From positions 648,826,974 through 648,890,973 of the forward strand of contig NC_064616.1 in the NCBI RefSeq assembly GCF_023898315.1: a DNA stretch of 64,000 nucleotides, read 5' to 3'. This document shows positions 45,150 to 55,080 of this stretch, piece after piece; position 1 is the first letter of the stretch, and every line of letters begins with the position of its first letter. The notes under the pieces were generated by a model that searched no databases, had not been told where the DNA came from, and saw nothing but the letters and a program-made list of their open reading frames with translations. The stretch comes from Schistocerca nitens (Eukaryota; Arthropoda; Insecta; Orthoptera; Acrididae). The translations under genes were made by a program, and so were the position numbers.

Positions 45150-46205
45150 GTGGCTTTTGCACATGTGTTTGATACAGTTCCCCAAAGTCGTTTAATGAAC
45201 AAAGTAGGAGCATATGGACTATCAGACCAATTGTGTGATTGGACTGAAGTGTTCCTAGATAACAGAACGCAGCATGTCATTATTAATGGAGAGAAGTCTT
45301 CCAAAGTAAGAGTGATTTCAGGTGTGCCGCAGGGGAGTGTCGTAGGACCGTTGCTATTCACAATATATATAAATGACCTTGTGGATAACATCGTAAGTTC
45401 ACAAAGGCTTTTTGCGGATGATGCTGTAGTATATCGAGAGGTTGTAACAATGGAAAATTGTACTGAAATGCAGGAGGATCTGCAACGAATTGACGCATGG
45501 TCCAGGGAATGGCAATTGAATCTCAATGTAGACAAGTGTAATGTGCTGCGAATACGCAGAAAGATAGATACTTTATCATTTAGCTACAATATAGCAGGTC
45601 AGCAACTGGAAGCAGTTAATTCCATGAATTATCTGGGAGTATGCATTAGGAGTGATATAAAATGGAATGACAATATAAAATTAATCGTCGGTAAAGCAGA
45701 TGCCAGACAGATTCATTGGAAGAATCCTAAGGAAATGCAGTCTGAAAACAAAGGAAGTAGGTTACAGTACAATTGTTCACCCACTGCTTGAATACTGCTC
45801 ACCGGTGTGGGATCTGTACTAGATAGGGTTGATAGAAGAGACAGAGAAGATCCAATGGAGAGTAGCGCCCTTCGTTTCAGGATCATTTAGTAATCGTGAA
45901 AGCGTTACGGAGATGATAGATAAACTCGAGTGGAAGACTCTGCAAGAGAGACACTCAGTAGCTTGGTGCGTTCTTTTGTTGAAGTTTCAAGAACATACCT
46001 TGACTGAGGAATCATGCAGTATATTGCTGCGTCCCACGTATATCTCACGAGGAGACCATGAGAGACTGGAGCCCACACAGAGGCATACCGAGAATCTTTC
46101 TTTTCCACGAACAATACAAGACTGGAATAGAAGGGAGAACCGATAGAGGTACTCAAGGTACCCTCCATCACACATCGTCAGGTGGCTTGCGGAGTATGGA
46201 TGTAG
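45150..46205 (+). pseudogene. CR1-like element of the A family, 5'-truncated
   Basis: The RT starts within the catalytic block: HVFDTVPQSRLMNKVGAYGL, then GVPQGSVVGPLLFTIYINDL, RLFADDAVVYREV, WQLNLNVDKCNVLRI and YLGVCIRSDIKWND, closely parallel to A1. A frameshift near 45700 and a stop near 45823 break it. The C-terminal part (45829-46146) ends FPRTIQDWNRRENR. The 3' tail GGTGGCTTGCGGAGTATGGA then TGTAGATG matches A1. It abuts family B at 46206. Confidence 0.88.
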
Positions 46206-46218
46206 ATGCGCGAGTCGC

Positions 46219-46626
46219 GTGACGCAATTTCCTTACGGCAAAATACATAAGGATTTGATAAACAACGTGCACGGTTCACGATGTACACAGCTAGCCCTTG
46301 CCACTCAACTAGAAGTGTACATCAGTGCCACTAGCGTTGAGTTTTTATCTGTTCTTGGGCGCCATGACCGACCTCATTTGAACTCTCCTGTCAAGAGAGT
46401 TAATTTGGAACTGGAACGGCTGCTCATGTTGGGTGCGGGGTCACACATTGGTGTGGTTCCTGTTGATTCGCTCAGTAGGTGGGATTATACTAGGCATGGC
46501 CTTCACCTCAACAGGAAGGGGAAGGGTAAATTGCATGGGGAAATAGCAGGAAAGTTAAAGAGGGGAGGCACTGTCATGAGTGGTAAAATACCAGTGGTTA
46601 TAGGGTTCAGAAAAGACCCTTTTTAG
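46219..46626 (+). pseudogene. Family-B ORF1, SGNH-hydrolase-like C-terminal part
   Basis: A 135-codon open frame. It contains NSPVKRVNLELERLL, then VVPVDSLSRWDYTRHGLHLN and RKGKGKLHGEIAGKL, the block-V end of SGNH-like ORF1 proteins (D followed by H in RHGLHLN). The N-terminal blocks (Ser and Gly/Asn) are lost by truncation. The domain is only distantly similar to A1 ORF1, so two separate families in this window carry SGNH-type ORF1 proteins. Confidence 0.7.
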
Positions 46627-46744
46627 GGTAGGGAGGACAGAAAGAAAGCAAATTTTAAGAGAGGTTAGAACTGAGACAAACCTTCAGTTTGAGAAAGAAA
46701 TCAAAAAACATAATTCCAGCTTATTACATCAACATAAACAGCCA

Positions 46745-49555
46745 TTGTTTAAGAATTTTCAACAGTCAGCAGATGTTTTAACTCTACCAAATTTCAACTC
46801 GGTCAATGTGAAATGTCAGCTATCTTTATTGCATCAAAATATTCTAGGACTGAGAAATAAAATTAATGAATTAACTATCTGCATAGATGAATTAGAGTCT
46901 TCAAACCCAGCTGACATAATCTGCCTTTCTGAACATCATGTGACCACTGGTATAGAACTTTTAAGTGTTACAGGGTTTAGGTTAGCATCTCACTTTTGTA
47001 GATCAGAAATGTAGAAAGGAGGAGTTGCCACATTCATCAGGAACTGTCATAAATTTAAGAACATAGACATTCATAAATTTTGCCTAGAACAGCATATGGA
47101 AGCATGTGCAACAGAATTAGAATTTCACAAAAAATCCTTCATAATATTAAGTGTATATCGAGCACCTGCAGGTAACTTTAATCTGTTAGTCAATGGCCTC
47201 TCAGACCATGACATGCAGTTCCTTCTGTTAAATGTTAATACTGAACAGGATATAAAATCTGTTAAATCTGAGCTCAAGAGGGTATAATCAGTAAGCTAAA
47301 AATTGATTACTTTAGAACACTCCTCAGAGACATTCACTGGACTGATGTTTACAGTGCTCATGGCATGAATGAAAAATATAACACTTTTGATAATAAAGAG
47401 CTTACCTTATTCGAACAATGCTTTCCCCCAAAACTTACCAAGGTTAGATCAAAGTCTAAAAGAAGACATGGATTACTCGAGGAATTTAGGTATCTTGTAA
47501 AACAAAGAGAAAACTGTATCTGTCAATCCAAAACATTTCCAATGTTGATGCTATAGCACATTATAAGAAATACTGCAAAATATTAAAGACTGAAATACGG
47601 ATGTCAAAGCAAATGTATTACAAGGAAAAGATAGTCATATCAGATAACAAAATAAAGACAATATGGGATATAGTGAAGGAGGAGACCGGTAGAACCAGAC
47701 ATGAAGAGGAACAAATAGCATTAAGAGTAAATTATTCATTGGTGAAAGATGTGTATAGTGTTGCAGAACTTTTTAACAAACATTTTATAACTGTTACTGA
47801 AAAGATGGGGTTGTCAGGTTCGGTAGATGCTGCTATGGAATACCTCAGACCAGACATTTCAAGTAACTTCTATAATATGAATTTGACCCTCACTACCCCA
47901 ACAGAAATAATGTCCATCATAAAATCTTTAAAATCAAAACCATCTAGTGGTTATGTGAAATATCAACAAAGTTAATTAAAGAACGTGATTCTGAGCTAAG
48001 TAACATATTGAGCTATCTGTGTAACCAGTCGTTTATCAGTGGAATATTTCCTGAATGGCTGAAATATGCTGAAGTTAAGCCACTGTTTAAGAAGGGAGAT
48101 AAAGAAATAGCATCAAATTTCCGCCCAATTTCACTGTTGCCAGCATTCTCAAAAATTTTCGAAAAAGTAATGTACAGTCGGCTTTATAACCATCTTATCT
48201 CAAATAACATACTGTCAAAGTCACAGTTTGGATTTCTAAAAGGTTCTGATATTGAGAAGGCTATCTACATTTACAGTGAAAATGTGCTTAATTCATTAGA
48301 CAAAAAATTGCAGGCAACTGGTATATTTTGTCACAGTTTGGATTTCTAAAAGGTTCTGATATTGAGAAGGCTATCTACATTTACAGTGAAAATGTGCTTA
48401 ATTCATTAGACAAAAAATTGCAGGCAACTGGTATATTTTGTGATCTGTCAAAGGCATTTGACTGTGTAAATCACAATATCCTTTTAAGTAAATTAGAATA
48501 TTATAGTGTAACAGGAAATGCTGCAAAATGGTTCAAATCTTATATCCCTGGCAGGAAACAAAGGGTGTTATTAGGAAAGAGACATGTATCAAGCTATCAG
48601 GCATCATCCAACTGGGAACTAATTACATGTGGGGTCCCACAAGGTTCCATTTTGGGGCCCTTACTTTTTCTTGTGTATATCAATGACCTTTCATCAGTAA
48701 CATTACCAGATGCCAAGTTCATTTTGTTTGCCGATGATACAAATATTGCAATAAATAGCAAATCAAGTGTAGTCTTAGAAAGATCAGCCAATAAAATATT
48801 TGTGGGCATTAATCACTGGTTCCTAGCCAATTCTTTGTCACTAAACTTTGAAAAAACACACTAAATGCAGTTCAGAACTTGTAAGGGGTGTCCCACGAGT
48901 ATATGTCTAACATACGATGACAAGAAGATAGAAGAAGTGGACAGTGTTACATTCTTGGGATTACAGCTTGATAATAAAATCAACTGGGAGGAGCACACCA
49001 CAGAACTGCTGAAGCGTCTTTACAAGTCTCTGTTTGCAATGCGAATTTTGTCTGACATAGGGGATATAAAAATGAAAAAGCTGGCATACTATGCTTACTT
49101 TCATTCCATAATGTCATATGGGATTATTTTTTTGGGGTAATTCATCAAGCCAAGTTAAAGTATTCCGGGCACAAAAACGTGCAGTAAGAGTTATATGTGG
49201 TGTGAACTCAAGAACATCCTGCAGAAGCCTGTTTAGGGAACTAGGGATACTAACTACTGCTTCTCAATATATTTATTCCTTAATGAAATTTGTCATTAAA
49301 AATATATCACTTTTTAAAACTAACAGCTCAATTCATGGAATCAATACTAGAAATAAGAATAATCTTCACAAGCATTTAAAGTCACTTAGTCTTGTACAAA
49401 AAGGTGTGCATTATTCAGGAACACACATTTTCAATAACTTGCCAGCAGCCATAAAAAGCTTAACAACCAATGAAATTCAGTTTAAGAGAAGCCTAAAGGA
49501 TTTATTGGAGGCCAACTCCTACTCCATTGATAAATTTCTCAGTAAAACCAACTGA
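46745..49555 (+). pseudogene. Family-B ORF2: endonuclease and reverse transcriptase
   Basis: Endonuclease: LSLLHQNILGLRNKINELTI near 46830, DIICLSEHHV near 46915, then SVYRAP near 47150; the middle of the domain, including the usual GDFN block, appears deleted near 47190. Linker: DVYSAHGMNEKYNTF and CFPPKLTKVRSKSKRRHG. RT: SIIKSLKSKPSSGY near 47920, PLFKKGDKEIASNFRPISLL, SKSQFGFLKGSDIEKAIYIY, then DLSKAFDCVNHNILLSKLEY near 48445, CGVPQGSILGPLLFLVYIND near 48630 and the catalytic LFADDTNIAI near 48725. The C-terminal half (48865-49555) is open in two frames and ends in YSIDKFLSKTN. Breaks: stops near 47012, 47285 and 47555, a 110-bp tandem duplication at 48221-48440 that shifts the frame, a stop at 48862, and a shift near 49130. 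Confidence 0.85.
48221..48440 (+). repeat. Exact 110-bp tandem duplication in family-B RT
   Basis: 48221-48330 and 48331-48440 are identical (TCACAGTTTGGATTTC through GGTATATTTTG). 110 is not a multiple of three, so the RT frame is broken. This duplication also explains the two overlapping frames around 48330. Confidence 0.95.
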
Positions 49556-50036
49556 TTTGTATATAAGTACAATATAACTTCTGCACCATTTCAGTGCAGT
49601 AATGTGATCATTGTAAATAAGTATTATAGTAGTTGTATTACATATTTATTACCTTATAAATAAATAAAAAACTTTTTTATTCTAAATTCAGTGCATTAGT
49701 ATTTGTAAAATGACTTTCATATAGTATTCATTAAAAAATGATGATCATTCCACTTGGGACCTGTGGAATGGTACATTAGCGCTTATTTGTTTTAGTTGTA
49801 AATATTTGTCATGTATTGTTGTTTTTCTGACATGTTCCACATCCTGGAGGACCTCCTCACTACGGATCAATTGGAATGAAAGTAAATCTAATCTAACCAG
49901 ATAGAAGCACACTGCGGCAGACTTTTATCCCCATTCGCTCGGCATAAATCCTGCTACATGACAGCACACTCCTCAGATATGCTAATCCACTCATTGTGTA
50001 CCGTAGTAAAATTTGTCGATTTCTGAATGAATTCAT

Positions 50037-50147
50037 TGGTGTATGTTGTTCTTAGCGTAAGTTAGTTTAAGTAATACGGTAAGTACGTCAAGGGACCGAT
50101 GATCTCAGCAGTTTGGTTCCTTAGGAATTCACACACATTTGAACATA
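50037..50147 (+). mobile_element. 3' part of a SINE
   Basis: TTGTTCTTAGCGTAAGTTAG, GGGACCGATGATCTCAGCAG and TTTGGTTCCTTAGGAATTCA followed by CACACATTTGAACAT. Related in layout to the type-A tail (GGGACTGATGACCTCAG, then CATTTGAAC). The tRNA-like head is missing. Confidence 0.6.
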
Positions 50148-50477
50148 GGATCTTATGGTGAGTCAGGTTTATCTGTGCAGTAGGCCCGCATTGTACATAT
50201 GAAAATTCACAAAATGCTGTATCACTGGTTTCTCTGATATTCACTTAACTGTGGGATTGATGGCGGCATGCTTCAGGCATTTACGGATCTCAGCGCCTCA
50301 TTTGTATTCTACTCAAGTGATCATATTGGTAGACATTACTATTTGAGTTTAATCATTTTCCCAAACGGCGCTTTGTGATTTGAGTTGGTTGTTTACTGTG
50401 TAGGAATCGGCTGTCGTGTGCAGTGCAAACATGAAATATGTTGAATCTCTTTTAAATGCTAACATAAAAGCAGAGCT

Positions 50478-50640
50478 GTGAGGTTGTGGTGTGAGTTGTG
50501 CTTGGGCAACTCAGTCGTTGAAGTACTTGTCCGTGAAAGGTAAAGGTCCCGAGTTCGAGTCTCGGTCCAGCACCCAGTTTTAATCTGCCAGGAAGTTCCA
50601 TATCAGTGCACACTCCGCTGCAGAGTGAAAATCTCATTTT
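50478..50640 (+). mobile_element. tRNA-derived SINE (type F)
   Basis: The head GGGCAACTCAGTCGTTGAAG with B-box-like GAGTTCGAGTCTCGG is spaced like a tRNA. The body is GTTTTAATCTGCCAGGAAGT and GCACACTCCGCTGCAGAGTG then AAAATCTCATTTT. The flanking duplication is not clear. Confidence 0.7.
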
Positions 50641-51026
50641 GGCAACAGGAAAGTAAATTACGAACAAAAGTTAGCCGCAAAGGAACTAGGGCCTCTGAGA
50701 ACAGATCCTTTGATTGAGAGAGTGGCAAAATCAAATATGCGTGACTAGAACAAGGAAGTTTACAGTTATCACTAGTTGCTGTGTGGGTGCAGCATAATAT
50801 TTGGTTTTCAGCCCAGAAGTAAACTTGTGAACTAATACATCTGCTTGGATCTTGTACATTTGTCCGAAAAAATTGAAAAGCACGATAATTCCTACTTACA
50901 CAAAAATGTGAACTGGATAGTTGTGAGAGCTTAGACATCATTCCATTATTGCCCGAAACTGTACTTTGTTATTTACAAAACAACAAAATTCCACACAATT
51001 CTTTCTTTTGTCAGTGACATTATGCA

Positions 51027-51060
<34 letters not shown>

Positions 51061-51360
51061 GGCAGCTGCTGTAGTTGTATAAACTTGTTGATAACCATAA
51101 CTGATATACAGTAGATGCTATTCATTTCACACTCAAATTTATCTGAGTCTAAAAATTTGTGAACACTGTACTGAATATCTCACTCAGAATGTATGCTCAC
51201 TAGCCCCACTGCACTGAATATCCAAATCTGATATACCAACATGCAATATCAGCAAAACTTCTGCAGTAAGTAAAGTGTTATAGTCATGTCACCTCATTAT
51301 ATCCGACGAATGTACCATAAAAAAAAAAGAAAATAATAATAATAATAATAATAATAATTA

Positions 51361-51600
51361 CAACCGCTTCATCACACACTAAAAGATTTAAAAGGGACTG
51401 AACAACACTTTGGTGGTGCAGTCATTTTGTTGTCTTATAATTTTCGATGAACTCTACCTGTTTTACCGTGCCCCACACCTGCCGATGAACTTAATGTATA
51501 TCTAATATCGTCAGTCTTGTGGCACCATATGCAGAAATTGACTTTAAATACTAAGATGCGTGTGCAGGTAAAAAATGATACATCCACTCAATGTTTCGAA
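51361..51600 (+). pseudogene. Helitron helicase fragment
   Basis: The plus strand reads LHHTLKDLKGTEQHFGGAVI, then LLSYNFR where PIF1-type helicases have the GDFRQ motif, a stop, LPVLPCPTPADELNVYLISS, VLWHHMQKLTLNTKMRVQ and EKQLLAAANGKMAI. This follows, with a gap of roughly 50 residues, the helicase part that ends at 45010. It is either the other half of the same Helitron or a second copy. It ends about 430 bp before the capsid-like ORF. Confidence 0.75.
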
Positions 51601-52036
51601 AAACAATTGTTGGCAGCTGCAAATGGGAAAATGGCAATCAGAGATGAATAGGAATCACGATGTTTTCCCAAATCTCGCAAAGAACTTGAAAAGTCACCAG
51701 TGCCATCAATTACAGCATTCAAAACAAAATACCAGGTGAGTCGACAACTTATAAGTCGATCGCTGCTGTAAATTTCCCACTGAATTTTTGAATTCACTTC
51801 ATGTGCCGGGCATGCCACTGCACATGTTGACATTAAAAACTGGCTTATATCTCATTCTTCTCAGATACATCACTCTGCCATTGCTTTGCAACGGTACCAG
51901 ACTTTCAGTGAAAAAAGATAACGAACAATATCATCAAAGCTACAATATTAAAAGGGAACTTTAAAGGAGAAGATGTTACCTCGCATCCCAATGATTCCAA
52001 CAGCTATGCCATTCGAGTTCAAATACTTACACAGCC

Positions 52037-52504
52037 ATGGGTTACCGTCGCAGAAGATACGTGAGGAGGAGCAGAATGCCAGTGTACAAGACAGTGGATA
52101 CATTTTCAATTACACCAAATGAGACTGGTCAACAGGAGTTACTACAAGGACCTATTACTTTTGTTGGTTGCAAGATTCAATTTTCTTGTACTACGACAGA
52201 AGTAGTTAGTGGCAATGCATGGTTAACAATTGCTCTTTTGAGAGGTACTGAGAAACCTCTTGAAGGACTGGAAGCCTACAATGAGAGAGACATTATTTCT
52301 TATCGCACTTTTGCAATTGGAGTTATACCTAACCGTAATTATGGTACATGTGTTGTTACAACAGACAAGCCATTTTCACTTTATACAAGGAATCTTAGGA
52401 GGATTAATGCAAATGAGAAACTTAATGTTTGGTGCAAACTTGTTGGTGTATTAACTAAGTATATTGTTGTACAAGGAGATATTACTTTGTATTACCATTC
52501 GTAA
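52037..52504 (+). CDS. Intact 155-aa capsid-like protein, candidate endogenous ssDNA-virus gene
   Basis: An uninterrupted frame from ATG to TAA, with GCC-ATG-G start context. The first 15 residues are strongly basic (YRRRRYVRRSR), followed by about 140 residues rich in alternating hydrophobic and polar residues with Thr, Val, Tyr and no long helices, compatible with a beta-sandwich. No transmembrane segment, signal peptide or zinc motif is seen. A short Arg-rich arm followed by a jelly-roll-sized domain is the layout of capsid proteins of small circular Rep-encoding ssDNA viruses, though 155 residues is short for most of them. The stop overlaps an AATAAA (TAATAAAGG), a compact arrangement common in small viruses. 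No viral Rep gene is adjacent; a Helitron helicase piece lies 0.4 kb upstream. Capsid identity is inferred from layout only. Alternatives: an unrecognised transposon protein, or a host basic protein. Confidence 0.45.
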   Translation: MGYRRRRYVRRSRMPVYKTVDTFSITPNETGQQELLQGPITFVGCKIQFSCTTTEVVSGNAWLTIALLRGTEKPLEGLEAYNERDIISYRTFAIGVIPNRNYGTCVVTTDKPFSLYTRNLRRINANEKLNVWCKLVGVLTKYIVVQGDITLYYHS

Positions 52505-52716
52505 TAAAGGTTGTCCTACCCGAGAACCATCCTGATATCCCGTGAAGCCATGCTTCTCAGATGGACAACTATAAGTGGTTTGCTCACATATCAGGAAACT
52601 GGTACATTTACAACTGTGGGCAATACAGCTAGCTGACATGTGGCTATAGTTTGCCCCACACAGCAGTAGATGTGTCCAGTGTGAACACAGGAGTGAATGG
52701 AGTCACTCACATACGT
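52505..52716. other. 3' flank of the capsid-like ORF
   Basis: The AATAAA at 52504-52509 overlaps the stop. No ORF or repeat was recognised before 52717. Confidence 0.4.
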
Positions 52717-52909
52717 TCACTGATTAGCCAGAACATTATGACCACCTACCCAACAGTCCATATGTTGGCATGATGAAGAAGGTATTGGGATTCATCAGGC
52801 CATGCAACACTGCCACTGAGCCAACATCCAGTGCTGATGGTTATGTGCCCATTTCAGTCATAGTTGCCGATGGCATGGTGTTAATACTGGCACATGCATG
52901 GGTCGTCGG
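52717..52909. repeat. Left part of an interspersed repeat split by the Gypsy element
   Basis: Begins TGATTAGCCAGAACATTATG with ACCACC, an end that I recall from abundant orthopteran repeats with inverted termini. It continues past the Gypsy insertion at 57867-57945 (GTCGGCTGCGGAGACCCATC). The family name is unknown to me. Confidence 0.45.
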
Positions 52910-53163
52910 TGTAGTAACACTGTTCACGTTTACGTCGCACTTAGCGTAGACCGGGACTGTGTCCTAGGCATGCCCGATGTTGACTGACTGGGCACGGCCC
53001 GTGCTGCTGGAGTTGTTGTTGTTGTTCTTGTTGTTACGCCGGCAGAGGTCGCGTCCGAATTCTCGCGTGCCCTCTGGTGGACGGGACTCTACTTGCGGCA
53101 ACTACCGCCCGTGACGCGCCGTGCCAATGTGCGCCTCCCGCGATCTTTCTGGTGGCTACTACA
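52910..53163 (-). repeat. 3' LTR of the Gypsy element
   Basis: 254 bp. Compared with the other LTR I count two substitutions and two short length differences (5 bp near the CGTCGCACTT segment, and 6 bp in the GTT run). Confidence 0.95.
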
Positions 53164-53280
53164 CTACTCCTTCGGGGGGTGAAGCCACTGTGATCCACTG
53201 CGTCGGAAGGTGGAGCGTCGGGCAGGAGCGATGACCTCCACATCCATTGGATGGCCGGAGTCGAGGGGATCTGCCAACCC

Positions 53281-54010
53281 TCAAGCTGGAACCTTCGAAT
53301 ACGGCTGGAAGTGACCCACACGAAGAGGCCCCCGTCGTCCCACAACCGGAGCTCGAGACAGAACGGGTGACAAGCTGTCTAACTCCGGATCCCGTTCCAC
53401 CTCGGGAGGGGCAAGACCCAGTGGTGGGGATGAAGGGGAAGGGACAACCACAGGTGAACTAGCCCCCTGAGAAACCGAACGTGCGAGGGGGGCCGGCTCT
53501 CGCCGGGGCATCTCGAATGATGGCGATGCCGGTGCTGGAGCTACTGGAGGCTGCCAAGGCTGAGAACCATCGCAGTGCGGCAGAGTCACAGCGGGGAGAG
53601 GAGGTAACGTCCCCTGTGAAACCAATACAGGTGCCGGCAATGGGGAAGCCGGTGTCTGAGAGGTCTGAGGGTGGGTGCCGGAACGTGGACGTAGCTGATT
53701 TTGGTGACGACGTACCACCCGATCCCCCGCCTGCAAGGTATAGAGCCGGCGGCCATTTCGGCGCAGGACCACCGCCGGTATCCAACGTGGATTGCGACCA
53801 AACCCACGGGCCCAGACCGACATACCCAGTGGAAAGCCAGGTACTTCGTTTTGTGAAGACTGGCGAGGACCAGGCCGGAGGAGGTGCAGCCGAGTCCTAG
53901 GTTGACGCCCATGGAGGAGCTCTGCGGGGCTGCGGTCGCCCATTGGTGTGGTCCGGTATGCCGTCAAGAAAAACGTCAAGGCTTCCTCTGCAGGAAATTC
54001 GTGCACATAC
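53281..54010 (-). CDS. Gypsy integrase C-terminal part and tail (after a frameshift)
   Basis: Continuing after the integrase core in another frame: EFPAEEALTFFLTAYRTTPM, RSPAELLHGRQPRTRLHLLR, then the beta-rich GPRQSSQNEVPGFPLGMSVW and NPRWIPAVVLRRNGRRLYTL, and a long Pro/Ser-rich tail ending VGHFQPYSKVPA. The frame is open to 53281. The switch from the upstream frame occurs near 54000-54020, next to a T/A run. No chromodomain signature was seen. The Pro-rich tail of over 100 residues is longer than usual. Confidence 0.85.
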
Positions 54011-55080
54011 TTTTTCCATCTGCGTCTTAAATGTGCGCACCATGCACTCGGCTTCCCCATTCGATTGTGGATGGAAGGGGGGAGAGCAAACGTGCCGAAT
54101 ACCGAAGCGCCTACAAAAATCCTGGAAGGTCTGCGAAATAAACTGCGGTCCATTGTCTGAGACCAGGGTGATTGGCAGACCTTCCACAGAAAAGATTTTT
54201 GCTAGTGCCTGGATTGCAACTTCTGAAGTGGTTGAGGAGCAGCGAACCACATATGGGAATCGGGAATAAGCATCAATGACAATGAGCCAAAAGCCATTGA
54301 GAAACGGGCCCGCAAAATCGATGTGAACACGTTCCCATGCTTGTGTTGCCGGCGGCCATGAAGAGAACGCTGCCCTGGGAGATGCTTGTTGGCTCGCACA
54401 CTGGGAACAGGCGGCCACCAAGTGCTCAATTTCTCTGTCAATACCGGGCCAGTACACATGTCTGCGAGCCAAGGTTTTAGTACGGGAAACACCCCAGTGC
54501 CCCGCATGTAATAACGTGAGGACCTCCCTTCGTAAACCTGCAGGAACAACCACGCGAGGAGCTGTATCATCGGTAGCCAGAAGGAGAACTCCTTCCAAGA
54601 CCGAGAGGCGGTCTCGTAGAAGAAAATAATTACGAAGAGGGTACGAGGCCCAGCCTGAAGGGCGGGAGGACCACCCCTGCTGAATGAGGCGAACTACTTG
54701 CCGGAGAACCGGGTCAGCCGCCGTTTCCCTGGCGACTCGAGAACTAGTGATCGGAAAGCCATCAACTGCTTGGCGGAATGCCACATCCAAATGAAAACAC
54801 ATAATCTCCTCTCGATCGAACGTAGGATCCGGGCCCACCGGAAGACGGGAAAGAGCGTCGGCGTTGGCATGCTGTCCTGTAGGGCGAAAATGAATGTCAT
54901 AATGGTACTTAGAGAGGAACAAGGCCCAGCGCTGTAGTCTGTGGGCCGCCCTATCCGGAATCTGAGAGGTGGGGCCAAATAACGATATTAACGGCTTATG
55001 GTCAGTGATTAACTGAAACTTCGTGCCGTACAAGAAAGGGTGAAACTTGGTAACAGCGTAGACAATGGCCAAAGCCTCTT
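54000..55080 (-). CDS. Gypsy RNase H end and integrase core
   Basis: Minus-strand frame: KEALAIVYAVTKFHPFLYGT with TDHKPLISLFG (RNase H end, near 55060), HANADALSRLP, the zinc-binding region LHAGHWGVSRTKTLARRHVY with CSQCASQ (H-H-C-C) near 54480-54400, and the integrase core with Asp in HIDFAGPF near 54320, the second Asp in SDNGPQFISQTF and Glu in PQSNGEAECMVR near 54050. The catalytic set is intact. The frame continues from the 842-codon gag-pol frame after a shift near 55075. Confidence 0.9.

Larger units (their letters stand above)
46206..49895 (+). mobile_element. Family-B non-LTR retrotransposon, 5'-truncated
   Basis: Contains the end of ORF1 (46219-46626), ORF2 (about 46745-49555) and a 3' UTR ending GGAATGAAAGTAAATCTAAT. 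The 5' end is cut inside ORF1, directly at the 3' end of the A-family fragment. This is the best copy of the family whose older version is split by A1 at 3-8 kb. Multiple stops and a 110-bp duplication make it inactive. Confidence 0.82.
49896..51360. other. SINE pieces, microsatellites and unassigned sequence
   Basis: Contains a SINE tail (50037-50147), a SINE (50478-50640), an ATT microsatellite (about 51029-51062) and an AAT microsatellite (about 51332-51360). The rest (for example 50650-51020 and 51065-51330) shows no gene. Confidence 0.5.

Noticed and set aside
53481..53900. Plus-strand frames of up to 139 codons inside the Gypsy element
   Set aside because: They are antisense to the integrase tail and show no motif; the region's composition keeps antisense frames open.
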